Positions 40,555 to 47,958 of a DNA stretch of 64,000 bases are shown in pieces (position 1 is the stretch's first letter; the number at the start of each line of letters is the position of its first letter). The notes beneath the pieces are model-generated. The model worked only from the letters and a program-made list of their open reading frames with translations, was not told the origin of the DNA and did no database searches. Position numbers and translations under genes: made by a program. Where the stretch lies: assembly GCF_002014965.1 (NCBI RefSeq), contig NZ_MUXT01000001.1, forward strand, positions 367,898 through 431,897, read 5' to 3'. This stretch comes from Moraxella canis. Lineage in GTDB: Bacteria > Pseudomonadota > Gammaproteobacteria > Pseudomonadales > Moraxellaceae.

Positions 40555-41148
40555 CTAACAGTCTAGCCATTTGATCGACAAACAGGTCTGTAGTCTCAAT
40601 CTGGCACGATGCATGAGCACATAATAATTCTGACGACTGATGTTTAATTCTTGGCAGATAACCTCTGTGTCAAGCTCAATATACTCTTTCATCAAAAACG
40701 CGCGAGCCTGCTCTTTGGGTAAATTATCCAAACACAACTCAAGCACCGCCCAAAAATCATCTTGCTCGACACAATCAGCAGGGTTTTCCAAGGTTTGGCT
40801 TAGTGCTTGAATTTGGCTATCAGCGTACCAATGCCCATTGGCATCAAACAAATATTCAAGAAATGAAGCATCATCTTGCTCATCATTTGAAAAGTCGGAT
40901 AAAGGTATGTATTTTTGGGTTTGGCGAATATGATCACTGATCTTATTTTTTAAGATGGCAAACAGCCAACTTTTTAATGCCGATCTGCCCTGAAAGCTGT
41001 CGGCGTATTTTAAAGCATTCATCAAAGCTTCTTGTACCACATCTCGTGCGCACTGCTCATCGCCCAATTGATTATAGGCAAACCGATACATGGGTATATA
41101 AAGCTCAGCAATGACATCGTCATCAATTATCGTATTGATATCAGCCAT
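40555..41148 (-). CDS. ECF-type RNA polymerase sigma factor
   Basis: A 197-residue group IV sigma factor. Region 2 is at about residues 15-80 (AYNQLGDEQCARDVVQEALMNAL and the -10-reading SALKSWLFAILKNKISDHIR), region 4 at about 130-190 (LDNLPKEQARAFLMKEY...EICQELNISRQNYYVLMHRARLRL). It starts 3 nt after the DoxX gene stop and is followed immediately by the anti-sigma gene, within the HvfA-type operon. It probably transcribes its own operon from the promoter seen at 43937-43966. Confidence 0.9.
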   Translation of the reverse strand: MADINTIIDDDVIAELYIPMYRFAYNQLGDEQCARDVVQEALMNALKYADSFQGRSALKSWLFAILKNKISDHIRQTQKYIPLSDFSNDEQDDASFLEYLFDANGHWYADSQIQALSQTLENPADCVEQDDFWAVLELCLDNLPKEQARAFLMKEYIELDTEVICQELNISRQNYYVLMHRARLRLQTCLSIKWLDC

Positions 41149-41151
41149 GAT

Positions 41152-41796
41152 TTATCTTTTCTTAATAAAAATCAGACGATAAAACCAATCATCCACGCTC
41201 AAATAACGCCCTGCGCCAAACACCAATAACACCAGTAGCATGATCAAATAAGTAACACCAAATTCTACGCCATTATTAAGTATGACAAAATTCCCTGTTT
41301 GAGTCAGCCACTCAAAATCACCCTGAGATTGTAAAATTTCATTGGCTTTTGCCAGTCGCTCGCCAGCAGCAAGCGAATTTTGTAAACTTGATTGACCTTC
41401 AGGCAGGTAAGAAAACAGCTGAGAGATGTTCGTTGTAGGGTCTGTGGGCGTAATGGCGTACCATCCGTTTTTCAAATGCACCTTAACAATTGCAACCATC
41501 ATGGTCATTGACAACATCAAGGCAAACCACCGAGTTAACACACCAAATAATAATGCTGCACCGCCGATCAATTCTGCAAAAATCACCAAAATAACCCAAA
41601 GGGGCGCAAATGGCAATCCAAGCCCCCATGACACATCCCCAAACCATGAGACCATACTATCAAACTGCGTCAATTTTTGCCAACCTGCCACAATAAAAAT
41701 AGGTGCTAGATATAAACGCAGCGCCAATAAAACAAAAAAATCAAGCTTCGGCAGCAGCTGAGCGACAGCCAGATATAAATTCATTATCTTATTCAT
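41152..41796 (-). CDS. hvfX: DoxX family membrane protein of the copper-peptide operon (HvfX/BufD type)
   Basis: A 214-residue integral membrane protein with four or five helices. DoxX features are LRLYLAPIFIVAGWQKL near 26 and WGLGLPFAPLWVILVIFAELIGGAALLFGVLTR near 55. A periplasmic loop with FSYLPEGQSSL follows, a longer loop than in plain DoxX. Its ATG overlaps the DUF2063 gene stop by 4 nt. In HvfA/bufferin clusters a DoxX protein accompanies precursor and maturases; its exact role there is not settled. Confidence 0.85.
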   Translation of the reverse strand: MNKIMNLYLAVAQLLPKLDFFVLLALRLYLAPIFIVAGWQKLTQFDSMVSWFGDVSWGLGLPFAPLWVILVIFAELIGGAALLFGVLTRWFALMLSMTMMVAIVKVHLKNGWYAITPTDPTTNISQLFSYLPEGQSSLQNSLAAGERLAKANEILQSQGDFEWLTQTGNFVILNNGVEFGVTYLIMLLVLLVFGAGRYLSVDDWFYRLIFIKKR

Positions 41797-42548
41797 CGTT
41801 TAATCTCAATCATGACTTGAGCGTCAAATAAAGTTCGGAATAATTCCTCAGTCTGATCCATCAAATCAGCCTTAAGCCCAAAATAATTCACAATATCGAC
41901 AATCAAATCAGCTGGGCTTGGATACACCTTATCAGTCTCTTGGATAAAAGTTAATACAATAAAGCTGACGATATTTATCTGCATAAAAGCCGTCTGATAA
42001 CCCTCATCTAAGGAGCGATATACCAACACAAAGGTATCTTGTGGCTTTGTCGGCAAATACTCACTACCAATTTGATGAACCTCCCAAGAATACTTTAAGA
42101 CTTGTAAGGTGCTGTTGATAAAAATCTGCCGATTATCCTCTTCCAAAAAAAGCTTCGGCGGGATGTTGGGCAAATTATCAACATATAGCTCTATCCATTC
42201 ATAGTGAGCAAGCTCTGCAACGCACGGATGAAGATCAAACGCAGTGATAATATCCTCATCCAAATAATCCACAAACTGCTTATTAATTTCACTAAAATAC
42301 GGGCTGGACATATCGCCTTGCTTTATAAAAGACAATAAAAGCCTATGCCAAACTGGCTCATCAATGATCTTGCGACAAACAGGAAAGCATTGATTGACAA
42401 AACCTGCCACTGCACGAAAAATCAAAGTTTGGTAAAGCTCTCCGACGCGCTTTGGGATAGTGTCACAGCTTTCATGGGCTTGCTTGCGAATATAGTCGCC
42501 AAAATCTTGTTGGAAATGTTTTAAATTTGGTGCTTTCATACCGATCAA
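41793..42548 (-). CDS. hvfC: DUF2063 RiPP-maturation partner (HvfC/BufC type)
   Basis: A 251-residue protein with the DUF2063 N-terminal domain: LKHFQQDFGDYIRKQ, YQTLIFRAVAGFVNQCFPVCRKII and WHRLLLSFIKQGDMSSPYFSEINKQFVDYL, then HPCVAELAHYEWIEL. A winged-helix-like C-terminal part binds the precursor in related systems. It overlaps the MNIO gene stop by 4 nt at its 5' end and the DoxX gene by 4 nt at its 3' end. These proteins present the precursor peptide to the DUF692 maturase. Confidence 0.88.
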   Translation of the reverse strand: MIGMKAPNLKHFQQDFGDYIRKQAHESCDTIPKRVGELYQTLIFRAVAGFVNQCFPVCRKIIDEPVWHRLLLSFIKQGDMSSPYFSEINKQFVDYLDEDIITAFDLHPCVAELAHYEWIELYVDNLPNIPPKLFLEEDNRQIFINSTLQVLKYSWEVHQIGSEYLPTKPQDTFVLVYRSLDEGYQTAFMQINIVSFIVLTFIQETDKVYPSPADLIVDIVNYFGLKADLMDQTEELFRTLFDAQVMIEIKR

Positions 42549-43465
42549 ATGGTCTTAGTTTTAGATAAATTTTCCACTTGGGCAGATTGTAGCCAGCGGA
42601 TATGATTCACTTCGTCTATCAGTTGCTCGAGGCTTGGAAAGTTAAAATCTCGCTCCAGACAAGTTGGAATCATATCAGCAGTTTTTGCGGTACGCTGATA
42701 AATCTCATCATAAGTAGATTCAAGCAATGCCCATACTTGATTAACAACACTTTCACCATGCGTGTCAATAATCAATCCATCATGATCAGCATAATGACCA
42801 GCGACATGCAAATAACAGACTCTCTCCAAAGGCAGCTGGTGTAGATATTCCTGCGCATCAAAACCAAAATTTTGGCTATTAACAAAAATATTATTAACAT
42901 CTAAGTGTAGCAAACAGTCAGCTTCTTCAATCACCGCTGTGATAAATTCACAATCGGACATTTCACTTTCTTTTGGGCGATAATAATAAGATGCGTTTTC
43001 TAAGCCAATTTGCCGACCAAGAATATCTTGCACTTGACTAATCCTGTCAGCTACCCATGTAACCGCCTCAGATGTGCAAGGCATAGGTAGTAAGTCATAC
43101 AAATATCCCTTGGAATCGCCACACCACGCCAAATGCTCAGTAAATAACTCAATCTCATGACGCTGCATAAACTGCTTAATATTTTTGACATGCTGAACAT
43201 CCAGCTGTCTTGTACCGCCTATGGATAACGACAACCCATGGCAGACAAAATCAAAACGCTCACTATAAGAGCGAAGCAAGGCATCAAATCTCCCGCCCAT
43301 GACACCTTGTGAATTCATCCAATTTTCAGGTGAAACCTCAAAAAAATCAATCTCATGGGATAATGAGTAGCGCCCATCCATCTGCGCCATCATCTCACGT
43401 CGAAACCCCATGCCAGCGCCCATCGGCACGACTGACTGACTTTTGACCTGCTTGATCGTTGACAT
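42545..43465 (-). CDS. hvfB: Multinuclear non-haem iron-dependent oxidase, RiPP maturase (DUF692; HvfB/BufB type)
   Basis: A 306-residue TIM-barrel protein of the DUF692/MNIO family, which modifies cysteines of a precursor peptide in an O2-dependent reaction at a di- or tri-iron site. The metal-ligand motifs are intact: EVSPENW at 43-49, HGLSLSIGG at 76-84, TEHLAW at 109-114, LENASYY at 155-161, LDVNNI at 188-193, YLHVAGH at 218-224 and DTHGE at 234-238. It follows the precursor gene after 81 bp and overlaps the DUF2063 gene by 4 nt. Confidence 0.93.
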   Translation of the reverse strand: MSTIKQVKSQSVVPMGAGMGFRREMMAQMDGRYSLSHEIDFFEVSPENWMNSQGVMGGRFDALLRSYSERFDFVCHGLSLSIGGTRQLDVQHVKNIKQFMQRHEIELFTEHLAWCGDSKGYLYDLLPMPCTSEAVTWVADRISQVQDILGRQIGLENASYYYRPKESEMSDCEFITAVIEEADCLLHLDVNNIFVNSQNFGFDAQEYLHQLPLERVCYLHVAGHYADHDGLIIDTHGESVVNQVWALLESTYDEIYQRTAKTADMIPTCLERDFNFPSLEQLIDEVNHIRWLQSAQVENLSKTKTI

Positions 43466-43497
43466 GATTTACACCCATCAATCTTATGTCATACCAC

Positions 43498-43535
43498 TTT
43501 ACGATGATAAAGCATTGCGTCTTTATCATCGTAAA
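43498..43535 (-). promoter_or_regulatory. Intercistronic hairpin between precursor and maturase genes
   Basis: A perfect 15-bp inverted repeat (43498-43512 with 43521-43535) with an 8-nt loop, 12 nt after the precursor stop. It is not followed by a T-run in the transcribed direction, so it is more likely a 3'-end stabiliser or partial stop that keeps the precursor mRNA in excess over the maturase mRNA. Confidence 0.8.
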
Positions 43536-43546
43536 TCTCGGTTTAT

Positions 43547-43870
43547 TTACTTAGAAGCACCACAATTGGCGTTGGCATTTTTATTTGCGCTGGCACCACA
43601 GTTGGCACTACCCATTTTCTCAGCGCTTGCGCCACAATTGGCATTGGCGTTTTTGCTTGCTGGGGTGGGAGTGGCGGCGCATTTACCTTCGCCGCATTTA
43701 CCTTCGGCATCTTTGGTCATCATGCCGCCCATCGGTTTTGTGCTATTTTGATAGCCTTGCTCCATTGATTTTGCTTGCGGCTTGGGCATGGCTTCTGATT
43801 TGCAAGCCACCAATCCAGTTGCAAGTAATGTCGCAACAGCCAGCCCAGTAATTTGCTTTGAATTTGACAT
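43547..43870 (-). CDS. hvfA: Cys-rich copper-binding RiPP precursor (HvfA/bufferin type)
   Basis: A 107-residue precursor. The first 23 residues form a signal peptide (MSNSKQITGLAVATLLATGLVAC) that reads as a lipobox (LVAC, C23). The mature part has a Met-rich stretch (37-52), two adjacent EGKC motifs (C59, C64), and three NCGAS repeats (C79, C91, C103) in a low-complexity Asn/Ala tail. EGKCG-type motifs are the modification sites in bufferins and oxazolins, where cysteines become thiooxazole or oxazolone/thioamide rings that bind copper. The AGGAG site is 6 nt before ATG. First gene of the operon. Confidence 0.87.
   Translation of the reverse strand: MSNSKQITGLAVATLLATGLVACKSEAMPKPQAKSMEQGYQNSTKPMGGMMTKDAEGKCGEGKCAATPTPASKNANANCGASAEKMGSANCGASANKNANANCGASK
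43560..43665 (-). repeat. Imperfect ~36-bp repeats in the precursor gene
   Basis: Three copies of a roughly 36-bp unit with the core GCNCCACANTTGGC (plus-strand view) encode the NCGAS repeats at the C-terminus of the precursor. Such repeats allow copy number to change by slippage. Confidence 0.6.
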
Positions 43871-43936
43871 AACATTCTCCTTTTGAATAAAAACTCAATC
43901 ATCATCACAGCATCACAAAACCATTTGTGACACCTA

Positions 43937-43966
43937 TTAGACACATCTCAATCCCAAATTCTTACA
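43937..43966 (-). promoter_or_regulatory. Candidate ECF-type promoter of the precursor operon
   Basis: On the minus strand TGTAAG (43961-43966) and TGTCTAA (43937-43943) are spaced by 17 nt, resembling ECF sigma targets with a TGTAA -35 and a GTC-containing -10. The predicted start lies about 60 nt before the precursor ATG. Autoregulation by the sigma factor in the same operon is inferred. Confidence 0.45.
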
Positions 43967-44059
43967 CAAATTTTTAAAAAATTGCGTTATCATTTTCATC
44001 CCCTATGAATGCTCATCTAAGCTATAATAAGTGCTTAAAATCATTGATGTGGTCATCTT

Positions 44060-45601
44060 ATGAAATATTTATCAAAAAACGTATCAACCAAAACCCAGCA
44101 ATCACTCATCGCCTTAATGATCGGGGCGGCGGTATTAACGGCTTGTTCTGAGCCTAATCGCACGGCGCAGCAAAACAGCTCCGAGCCCAGTCAAGCCATT
44201 AACACGGATAGCGCCAAAGGCTATCATGTCCATGAAGTGGCTTTGGGTGACATGGTTGTTGGTGAGATGACCGCTCCACAGCGCGGCTTGATTGTCCTGC
44301 CCAGCACAAAAGCCGATACCAAATATCCCTTGGTGATCATCAGTCATCTGCGTGCGCCGAATTGCAGTGGTGGTGAGTTTGCTTATCCTTGCCCCGAAGG
44401 TCAGACTGAGCTGCGCTTTGACCAAGGCATGCAGTATCTGGCAGAGCATCTGGCAGACTCAGGCTATGCGGTGATTGTGCCTGATTATAGCGTTGTGTTT
44501 AGTGGAGATATGGTGACAGAGCCTTATGACCAAGCCGCATTATGGCGTGAAACTATCCAAGCATTCATGACTCACATACAGCAGTCGCCACAAATGAGTA
44601 GCTTGGTGGATTTTGAGCGTGTGGGCTTGTTTGCGCATTCTCGCTCAGGCAATATGCTAGATGCTGCCCATGCGCTTTTTGGCGAAAAACTCAAAGGCGT
44701 GCTGACCTATGGTCCATCGCCAGATACCTATGATATCGCCGAGATCTCTGCTGCGCCTGTGGATGTGCCTTATCTGTCGATCTTAGGTGATCTTGACAAA
44801 GATGTCGATCAAGCCGTCAATCAGTGGATTGGGCACTGGATCAGCACACCACGCCAGACGCCAGCCACCGTTGCCACGGTGCCAGGGTTTGGTCATAACT
44901 ATATCAACCGTGCGCTCAGCTCAGCAAAGATTGATGAGCGCATCGGCTGTGATGTGCTAGATTGTCCTGATGCCAATGCCCACGAACAGCTGGTGATGCA
45001 AACCGCCGCTCAGTGGTTTGATGCCACCTTAAAAGGCGCCAAGACCACTTTACCCATCAAGGCAGCAGACGCACTTCCCACCACATTAGCCGATCATGAA
45101 GTCAGCTGGCTTGCCGCCACACCAAAAGCGATCAGCACCGTCAATTTTGATGACTTCAAACCTTTTCAAGGCAGCGAAGTGACGCTCTGTCGCTACGAAG
45201 ATCCGATGAATCCATTTCAGCCAAAAGATGCCTGCCCACGACCAGAGCTTGGTGTGATAACCACGATGACTTATATCGCACAATTTAGCCAAGCTGCTGC
45301 GGACACGGCGGTCAAAGGTGCACAAGGTTTGGCGGTTCATCTGTCGCCATGGGGCAGCCAGACCAAGCCCACCAATGTGACGATAACCCTACATGCTGAC
45401 GACGGTCAGCAGCTGGCACTGCCCATCGCTGCAGATCATCCTGCCATCAAAAGCCGCTTAACCGAATTTGACAATGGCGTCTATCAGCTATCCACCGTAC
45501 GCCTGCCCCTACCGGCTGAGTGGCAAAATCACACAATCACCCATCTCACCATCACGACCGACGGGAACAAGATCGAAGTTCGCAGTGTGGATTTTTATTG
45601 A
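44060..45601 (+). CDS. Alpha/beta-hydrolase lipoprotein
   Basis: A 513-residue lipoprotein: a basic N-terminus, a hydrophobic stretch and the lipobox VLTAC at about residue 29. The hydrolase core is visible from LVIISHL near 92, the nucleophile elbow GLFAHSRSG near 192 and a C-terminal His in GFGHNY near 275. Several cysteine pairs occur (CSGGEFAYPCPEG; CDVLDCPD). The last 170 residues form an extra domain with no recognised family. Related to PET-hydrolase-like or platelet-activating-factor-acetylhydrolase-like proteins, but substrate unknown. Divergent from the precursor operon; it has its own TATAAT at 44023-44028. Confidence 0.78.
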   Translation: MKYLSKNVSTKTQQSLIALMIGAAVLTACSEPNRTAQQNSSEPSQAINTDSAKGYHVHEVALGDMVVGEMTAPQRGLIVLPSTKADTKYPLVIISHLRAPNCSGGEFAYPCPEGQTELRFDQGMQYLAEHLADSGYAVIVPDYSVVFSGDMVTEPYDQAALWRETIQAFMTHIQQSPQMSSLVDFERVGLFAHSRSGNMLDAAHALFGEKLKGVLTYGPSPDTYDIAEISAAPVDVPYLSILGDLDKDVDQAVNQWIGHWISTPRQTPATVATVPGFGHNYINRALSSAKIDERIGCDVLDCPDANAHEQLVMQTAAQWFDATLKGAKTTLPIKAADALPTTLADHEVSWLAATPKAISTVNFDDFKPFQGSEVTLCRYEDPMNPFQPKDACPRPELGVITTMTYIAQFSQAAADTAVKGAQGLAVHLSPWGSQTKPTNVTITLHADDGQQLALPIAADHPAIKSRLTEFDNGVYQLSTVRLPLPAEWQNHTITHLTITTDGNKIEVRSVDFY

Positions 45602-45611
45602 TACTAAAAAT

Positions 45612-45636
45612 AGCCTGGCATTGAGTCAGGCTTTTA
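45612..45636 (+). terminator. Intrinsic terminator after the lipoprotein hydrolase
   Basis: AGCCTG (45612-45617) pairs with CAGGCT (45627-45632), followed by TTTAT. Confidence 0.7.
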
Positions 45637-45639
45637 TAG

Positions 45640-45806
45640 GATAAATGTGACAAACGGTGATTGGCATGTCGATGCGATTATCCTAATCCGCGGAATGTGG
45701 ATGATTTAGAAAATTTATTTATCAAGCATACCTTTTCTGTGGTCAGGGCGTCGGTGAGCGTTTAGAGCGCGTTTATCGGTTTACTGGTTTAAATGCTAAA
45801 AAATCA
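45640..45806 (+). other. Possible frameshifted coding debris
   Basis: Short plus-strand frames with protein-like composition (for example a run containing VDDLENLFIKH, then after a frame change GVGERLERVYRF) but no start, no length and no family that I can name. It may be a decayed gene; the evidence is weak. Confidence 0.2.
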
Positions 45807-46004
45807 TCATCCCTTAGGCTGCTCGATGCCATAATGCTTGTATAGTAGCGACAAAGCTAGCGCCGTGAATGGTGTATCATCCGCATCAATGGCGGTCAGA
45901 ATATCAGCATCTGCATCAACAGAGAAGGTGACAATTTTTTTAACCAACCTTTCTTCATATTTTTTGATGGCTCGTCTGGTGTATTCTGGGGTAATATTGC
46001 TCAT
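45807..46004 (-). CDS. Small ribbon-helix-helix-like protein
   Basis: A 65-residue protein. After a basic N-terminus (TRRAIKKYEERLVKK) comes a beta-strand-like VTFSVDADADILTAI and two helices ending LYKHYGI, a layout like CopG/Arc-type RHH DNA-binding proteins. The RBS is AGGAA. By eye it aligns over about 40 residues with the gene at 46256-46429. No toxin partner is seen next to it. The RHH call is an inference. Confidence 0.55.
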   Translation of the reverse strand: MSNITPEYTRRAIKKYEERLVKKIVTFSVDADADILTAIDADDTPFTALALSLLYKHYGIEQPKG

Positions 46005-46044
46005 GGTTTATTTTTCCTAATTTGACAATTAACTTCCATTATTC

Positions 46045-46242
46045 TTAAGATAAGAGGATTCTTCCTAACAGACGGTCACCGACCGCAAGAATATTTTTAC
46101 TGCCATTAATACCTCTATCATGCGGTATGCCATGCTTTGTACAGATCCATTCTCTTATTGCCAAACCTGCTCTCCCTTTCGGATTACCATACCTATCGCC
46201 ACAGCACGAACAAGTTTGGGCAGTGTATTTCTCAATAGATTT
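46045..46242 (-). pseudogene. IS200/IS605-type TnpB remnant (C-terminal zinc finger and RuvC end)
   Basis: The minus strand is open for 65 codons between stops at 46243-46245 and 46045-46047, without a start codon. The translation has the TnpB C-terminal pattern: YTAQTCSCCGDRYGN (TCSxCG) at residues 6-20, then WICTKHGIPHDRGINGSKNIL at 32-52, equal to WxCxxCGxxHDRDxNAAxNIL. The third cysteine is His, and the RuvC-III aspartate of HDRD is Gly. The N-terminal nuclease part is missing. It is a dead fragment of a TnpB gene. No transposon ends or omega-RNA could be made out. Confidence 0.82.
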
Positions 46243-46255
46243 TTAGCAAGTCAAA

Positions 46256-46429
46256 TTATGAATATTTTTGACTATCTGAAAGTTGATAATGCTCTCTGAG
46301 CAGTTGGCGCATCAATGCACTAAAAGCAACAGATTGATCATTTTGCACTGCTTGAATTAATGCTTGATCTTTCTCTTTATGAAAAACCACACTTTTTTGT
46401 TTGCGCGCTGGTTTCTTTGGTTGGCTCAT
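46256..46429 (-). CDS. Small ribbon-helix-helix-like protein, paralogue-like
   Basis: 57 residues from the ATG at 46429 (MSQPKKPARKQKSVVF); a TTG/ATG upstream at 46447 would add six. The RBS GGATATTATC is weak. The KSVVFHKEKDQALIQAVQ strand-helix part and the LMRQLLREHYQL end align by eye with the gene at 45807-46004. Such proteins occur in plasmid and mobile-element contexts. Function is not known. Confidence 0.5.
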   Translation of the reverse strand: MSQPKKPARKQKSVVFHKEKDQALIQAVQNDQSVAFSALMRQLLREHYQLSDSQKYS

Positions 46430-46497
46430 GATAATATCCTCATTCAAAATTCAATACATTATATAATAAAGAATATGCTATCTACCGTTTACCGTTC

Positions 46498-46668
46498 TTA
46501 ATCCAAATATTTTGAATCCATGCCACATGCCGCACAAGCAGCAAAGGCACCGCCACCCCTCCCAACAGAATTAAGCCATCTACGGTCGTTTGCATTGGCA
46601 CCCTCTAAATCTATCCCATACAATCCAATATTAGCATAAGATTTTTCACAATAAAAGAATTCTTGCAT
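46498..46668 (-). CDS. Hypothetical 56-aa ORF with a Gly/Ala/Cys-rich C-terminus
   Basis: An ATG ORF of 56 codons. The N-terminal half is ordinary (FFYCEKSYANIGLYGIDLEG); the second half has NDRRWLNSVGRGGGAFAACAACG, rich in Gly, Ala and Cys. No ribosome site is seen before the ATG and no family is recognised. The start lies close to the divergent lipA promoter. It may be a small gene, a remnant, or chance. Confidence 0.3.
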   Translation of the reverse strand: MQEFFYCEKSYANIGLYGIDLEGANANDRRWLNSVGRGGGAFAACAACGMDSKYLD

Positions 46669-46669
46669 T

Positions 46670-46698
46670 TTGTTATTTATGCCAATTTGGCGTATAAT
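46670..46698 (+). promoter_or_regulatory. lipA promoter with a palindrome in the spacer
   Basis: TTGTTA (46670-46675) and TATAAT (46693-46698) are spaced by 17 nt. The spacer holds the palindrome GCCAATTTGGC (46681-46691), which could be an operator. The lipA start lies 43 nt after the -10. Confidence 0.65.
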
Positions 46699-46740
46699 AA
46701 GATGATTTTTGCAGAATTTTTATGATATTTAGGATAAGCC

Positions 46741-47805
46741 ATGACTGTCCAAACCTTTACCCCCGATACTCGTCCTGCACCCAAAAAAGCGGTGCAAGGC
46801 GAGAAACTGCGCGGCTATGATAAAGTCGCTCGCATTCCCATCAAAGTTATCCCAAGCGTCGACACTCTCAAAAAACCCGACTGGATTCGCGTGAAGCTCT
46901 CAAGTCCTGCCGAAGTTGAGCGCATCAAATCCACGCTACGCAAACAAAAGCTCTACACCGTTTGCGAAGAAGCCGCCTGCCCAAACCTGCCACAGTGCTT
47001 TGGTGATGGTACAGCGACTTTTATGATTATGGGTGATATCTGTACTCGTCGCTGCCCGTTTTGTGAAGTGGCGCACGGTCGCCCAAATCCTTTGGATAAA
47101 GACGAGCCGCGCCATACTGCCGAGACCATTTTAGGCTTGGGGCTAAAATATGCCGTCATCACTTCGGTGGACAGAGATGACCTCAAAGACGGCGGTGCAG
47201 GTCACTTTGTGGAAGTGATCAATGAATCCAAAGCACTAAGCCCCAATTGCTTGATTGAGATTTTGGTGCCTGACTTCCGCGGGCGCGAGCAGGTTGCGCT
47301 TGATTTATTGACCGAAACTGCGCCAGATGTATTTAATCATAATATCGAAACCGTGCTGCGTCTTTATAAAGCGTTTCGACCTGGCTCTGACTATCAGCAC
47401 TCACTGAATCTACTCAAAGACTACAAAGCCCGCCGTCCTGATGTCGCGACCAAATGCGGCTTTATGGTGGGTCTTGGCGAAACCGAAGAAGAAGTGTACG
47501 CACTGCTTGACGACCTAAAAGCACATGATGTTGACATCGTCACCATCGGTCAATATCTTGCCCCAAGTAAAAACCATGCCCCCGTGGACAGATATGTGCA
47601 TCCTGATGAGTTTGCGCGCTACACCGAATACGGTAAGAAATTGGGCTTTTTTAACATCTGGGCAAACCCAATGGTGCGCTCAAGCTACTTTGCCGATCGT
47701 CAATATTATGGCGAAGACTGCCCGCCGCCAGCTCGCAGCGCCAAAGCACTTGCCGAAGAAAAACTGGCCAAAGCTCAAAACGGTGAGAAAACTGGCTGTT
47801 TTTGA
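46741..47805 (+). CDS. lipA: Lipoyl synthase
   Basis: Radical-SAM enzyme inserting two sulphurs into octanoyl groups on lipoyl domains. The auxiliary cluster cysteines are C75, C80 and C86 ([12 protein letters not shown]), the radical-SAM cluster C101, C105 and C108 (CTRRCPFC), and the C-terminal RSSY motif is in [12 protein letters not shown]. 354 residues, with an N-terminal extension of about 25 residues. lipB is not adjacent. Confidence 0.97.
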   Translation: MTVQTFTPDTRPAPKKAVQGEKLRGYDKVARIPIKVIPSVDTLKKPDWIRVKLSSPAEVERIKSTLRKQKLYTVCEEAACPNLPQCFGDGTATFMIMGDICTRRCPFCEVAHGRPNPLDKDEPRHTAETILGLGLKYAVITSVDRDDLKDGGAGHFVEVINESKALSPNCLIEILVPDFRGREQVALDLLTETAPDVFNHNIETVLRLYKAFRPGSDYQHSLNLLKDYKARRPDVATKCGFMVGLGETEEEVYALLDDLKAHDVDIVTIGQYLAPSKNHAPVDRYVHPDEFARYTEYGKKLGFFNIWANPMVRSSYFADRQYYGEDCPPPARSAKALAEEKLAKAQNGEKTGCF

Positions 47806-47958
47806 TCGCGCTGAGATTATCCCTGTTAAAGTGGCGTATAACATAAAGCTTTACGCCACATATTTTAAGACATATGGCTTGTTGGCGGCTGATCAGTGAT
47901 GCGCTCACTTGGCAGTTTGACCTTGGCCATGTTTAATTTTTTATCCAAAACCACTACC

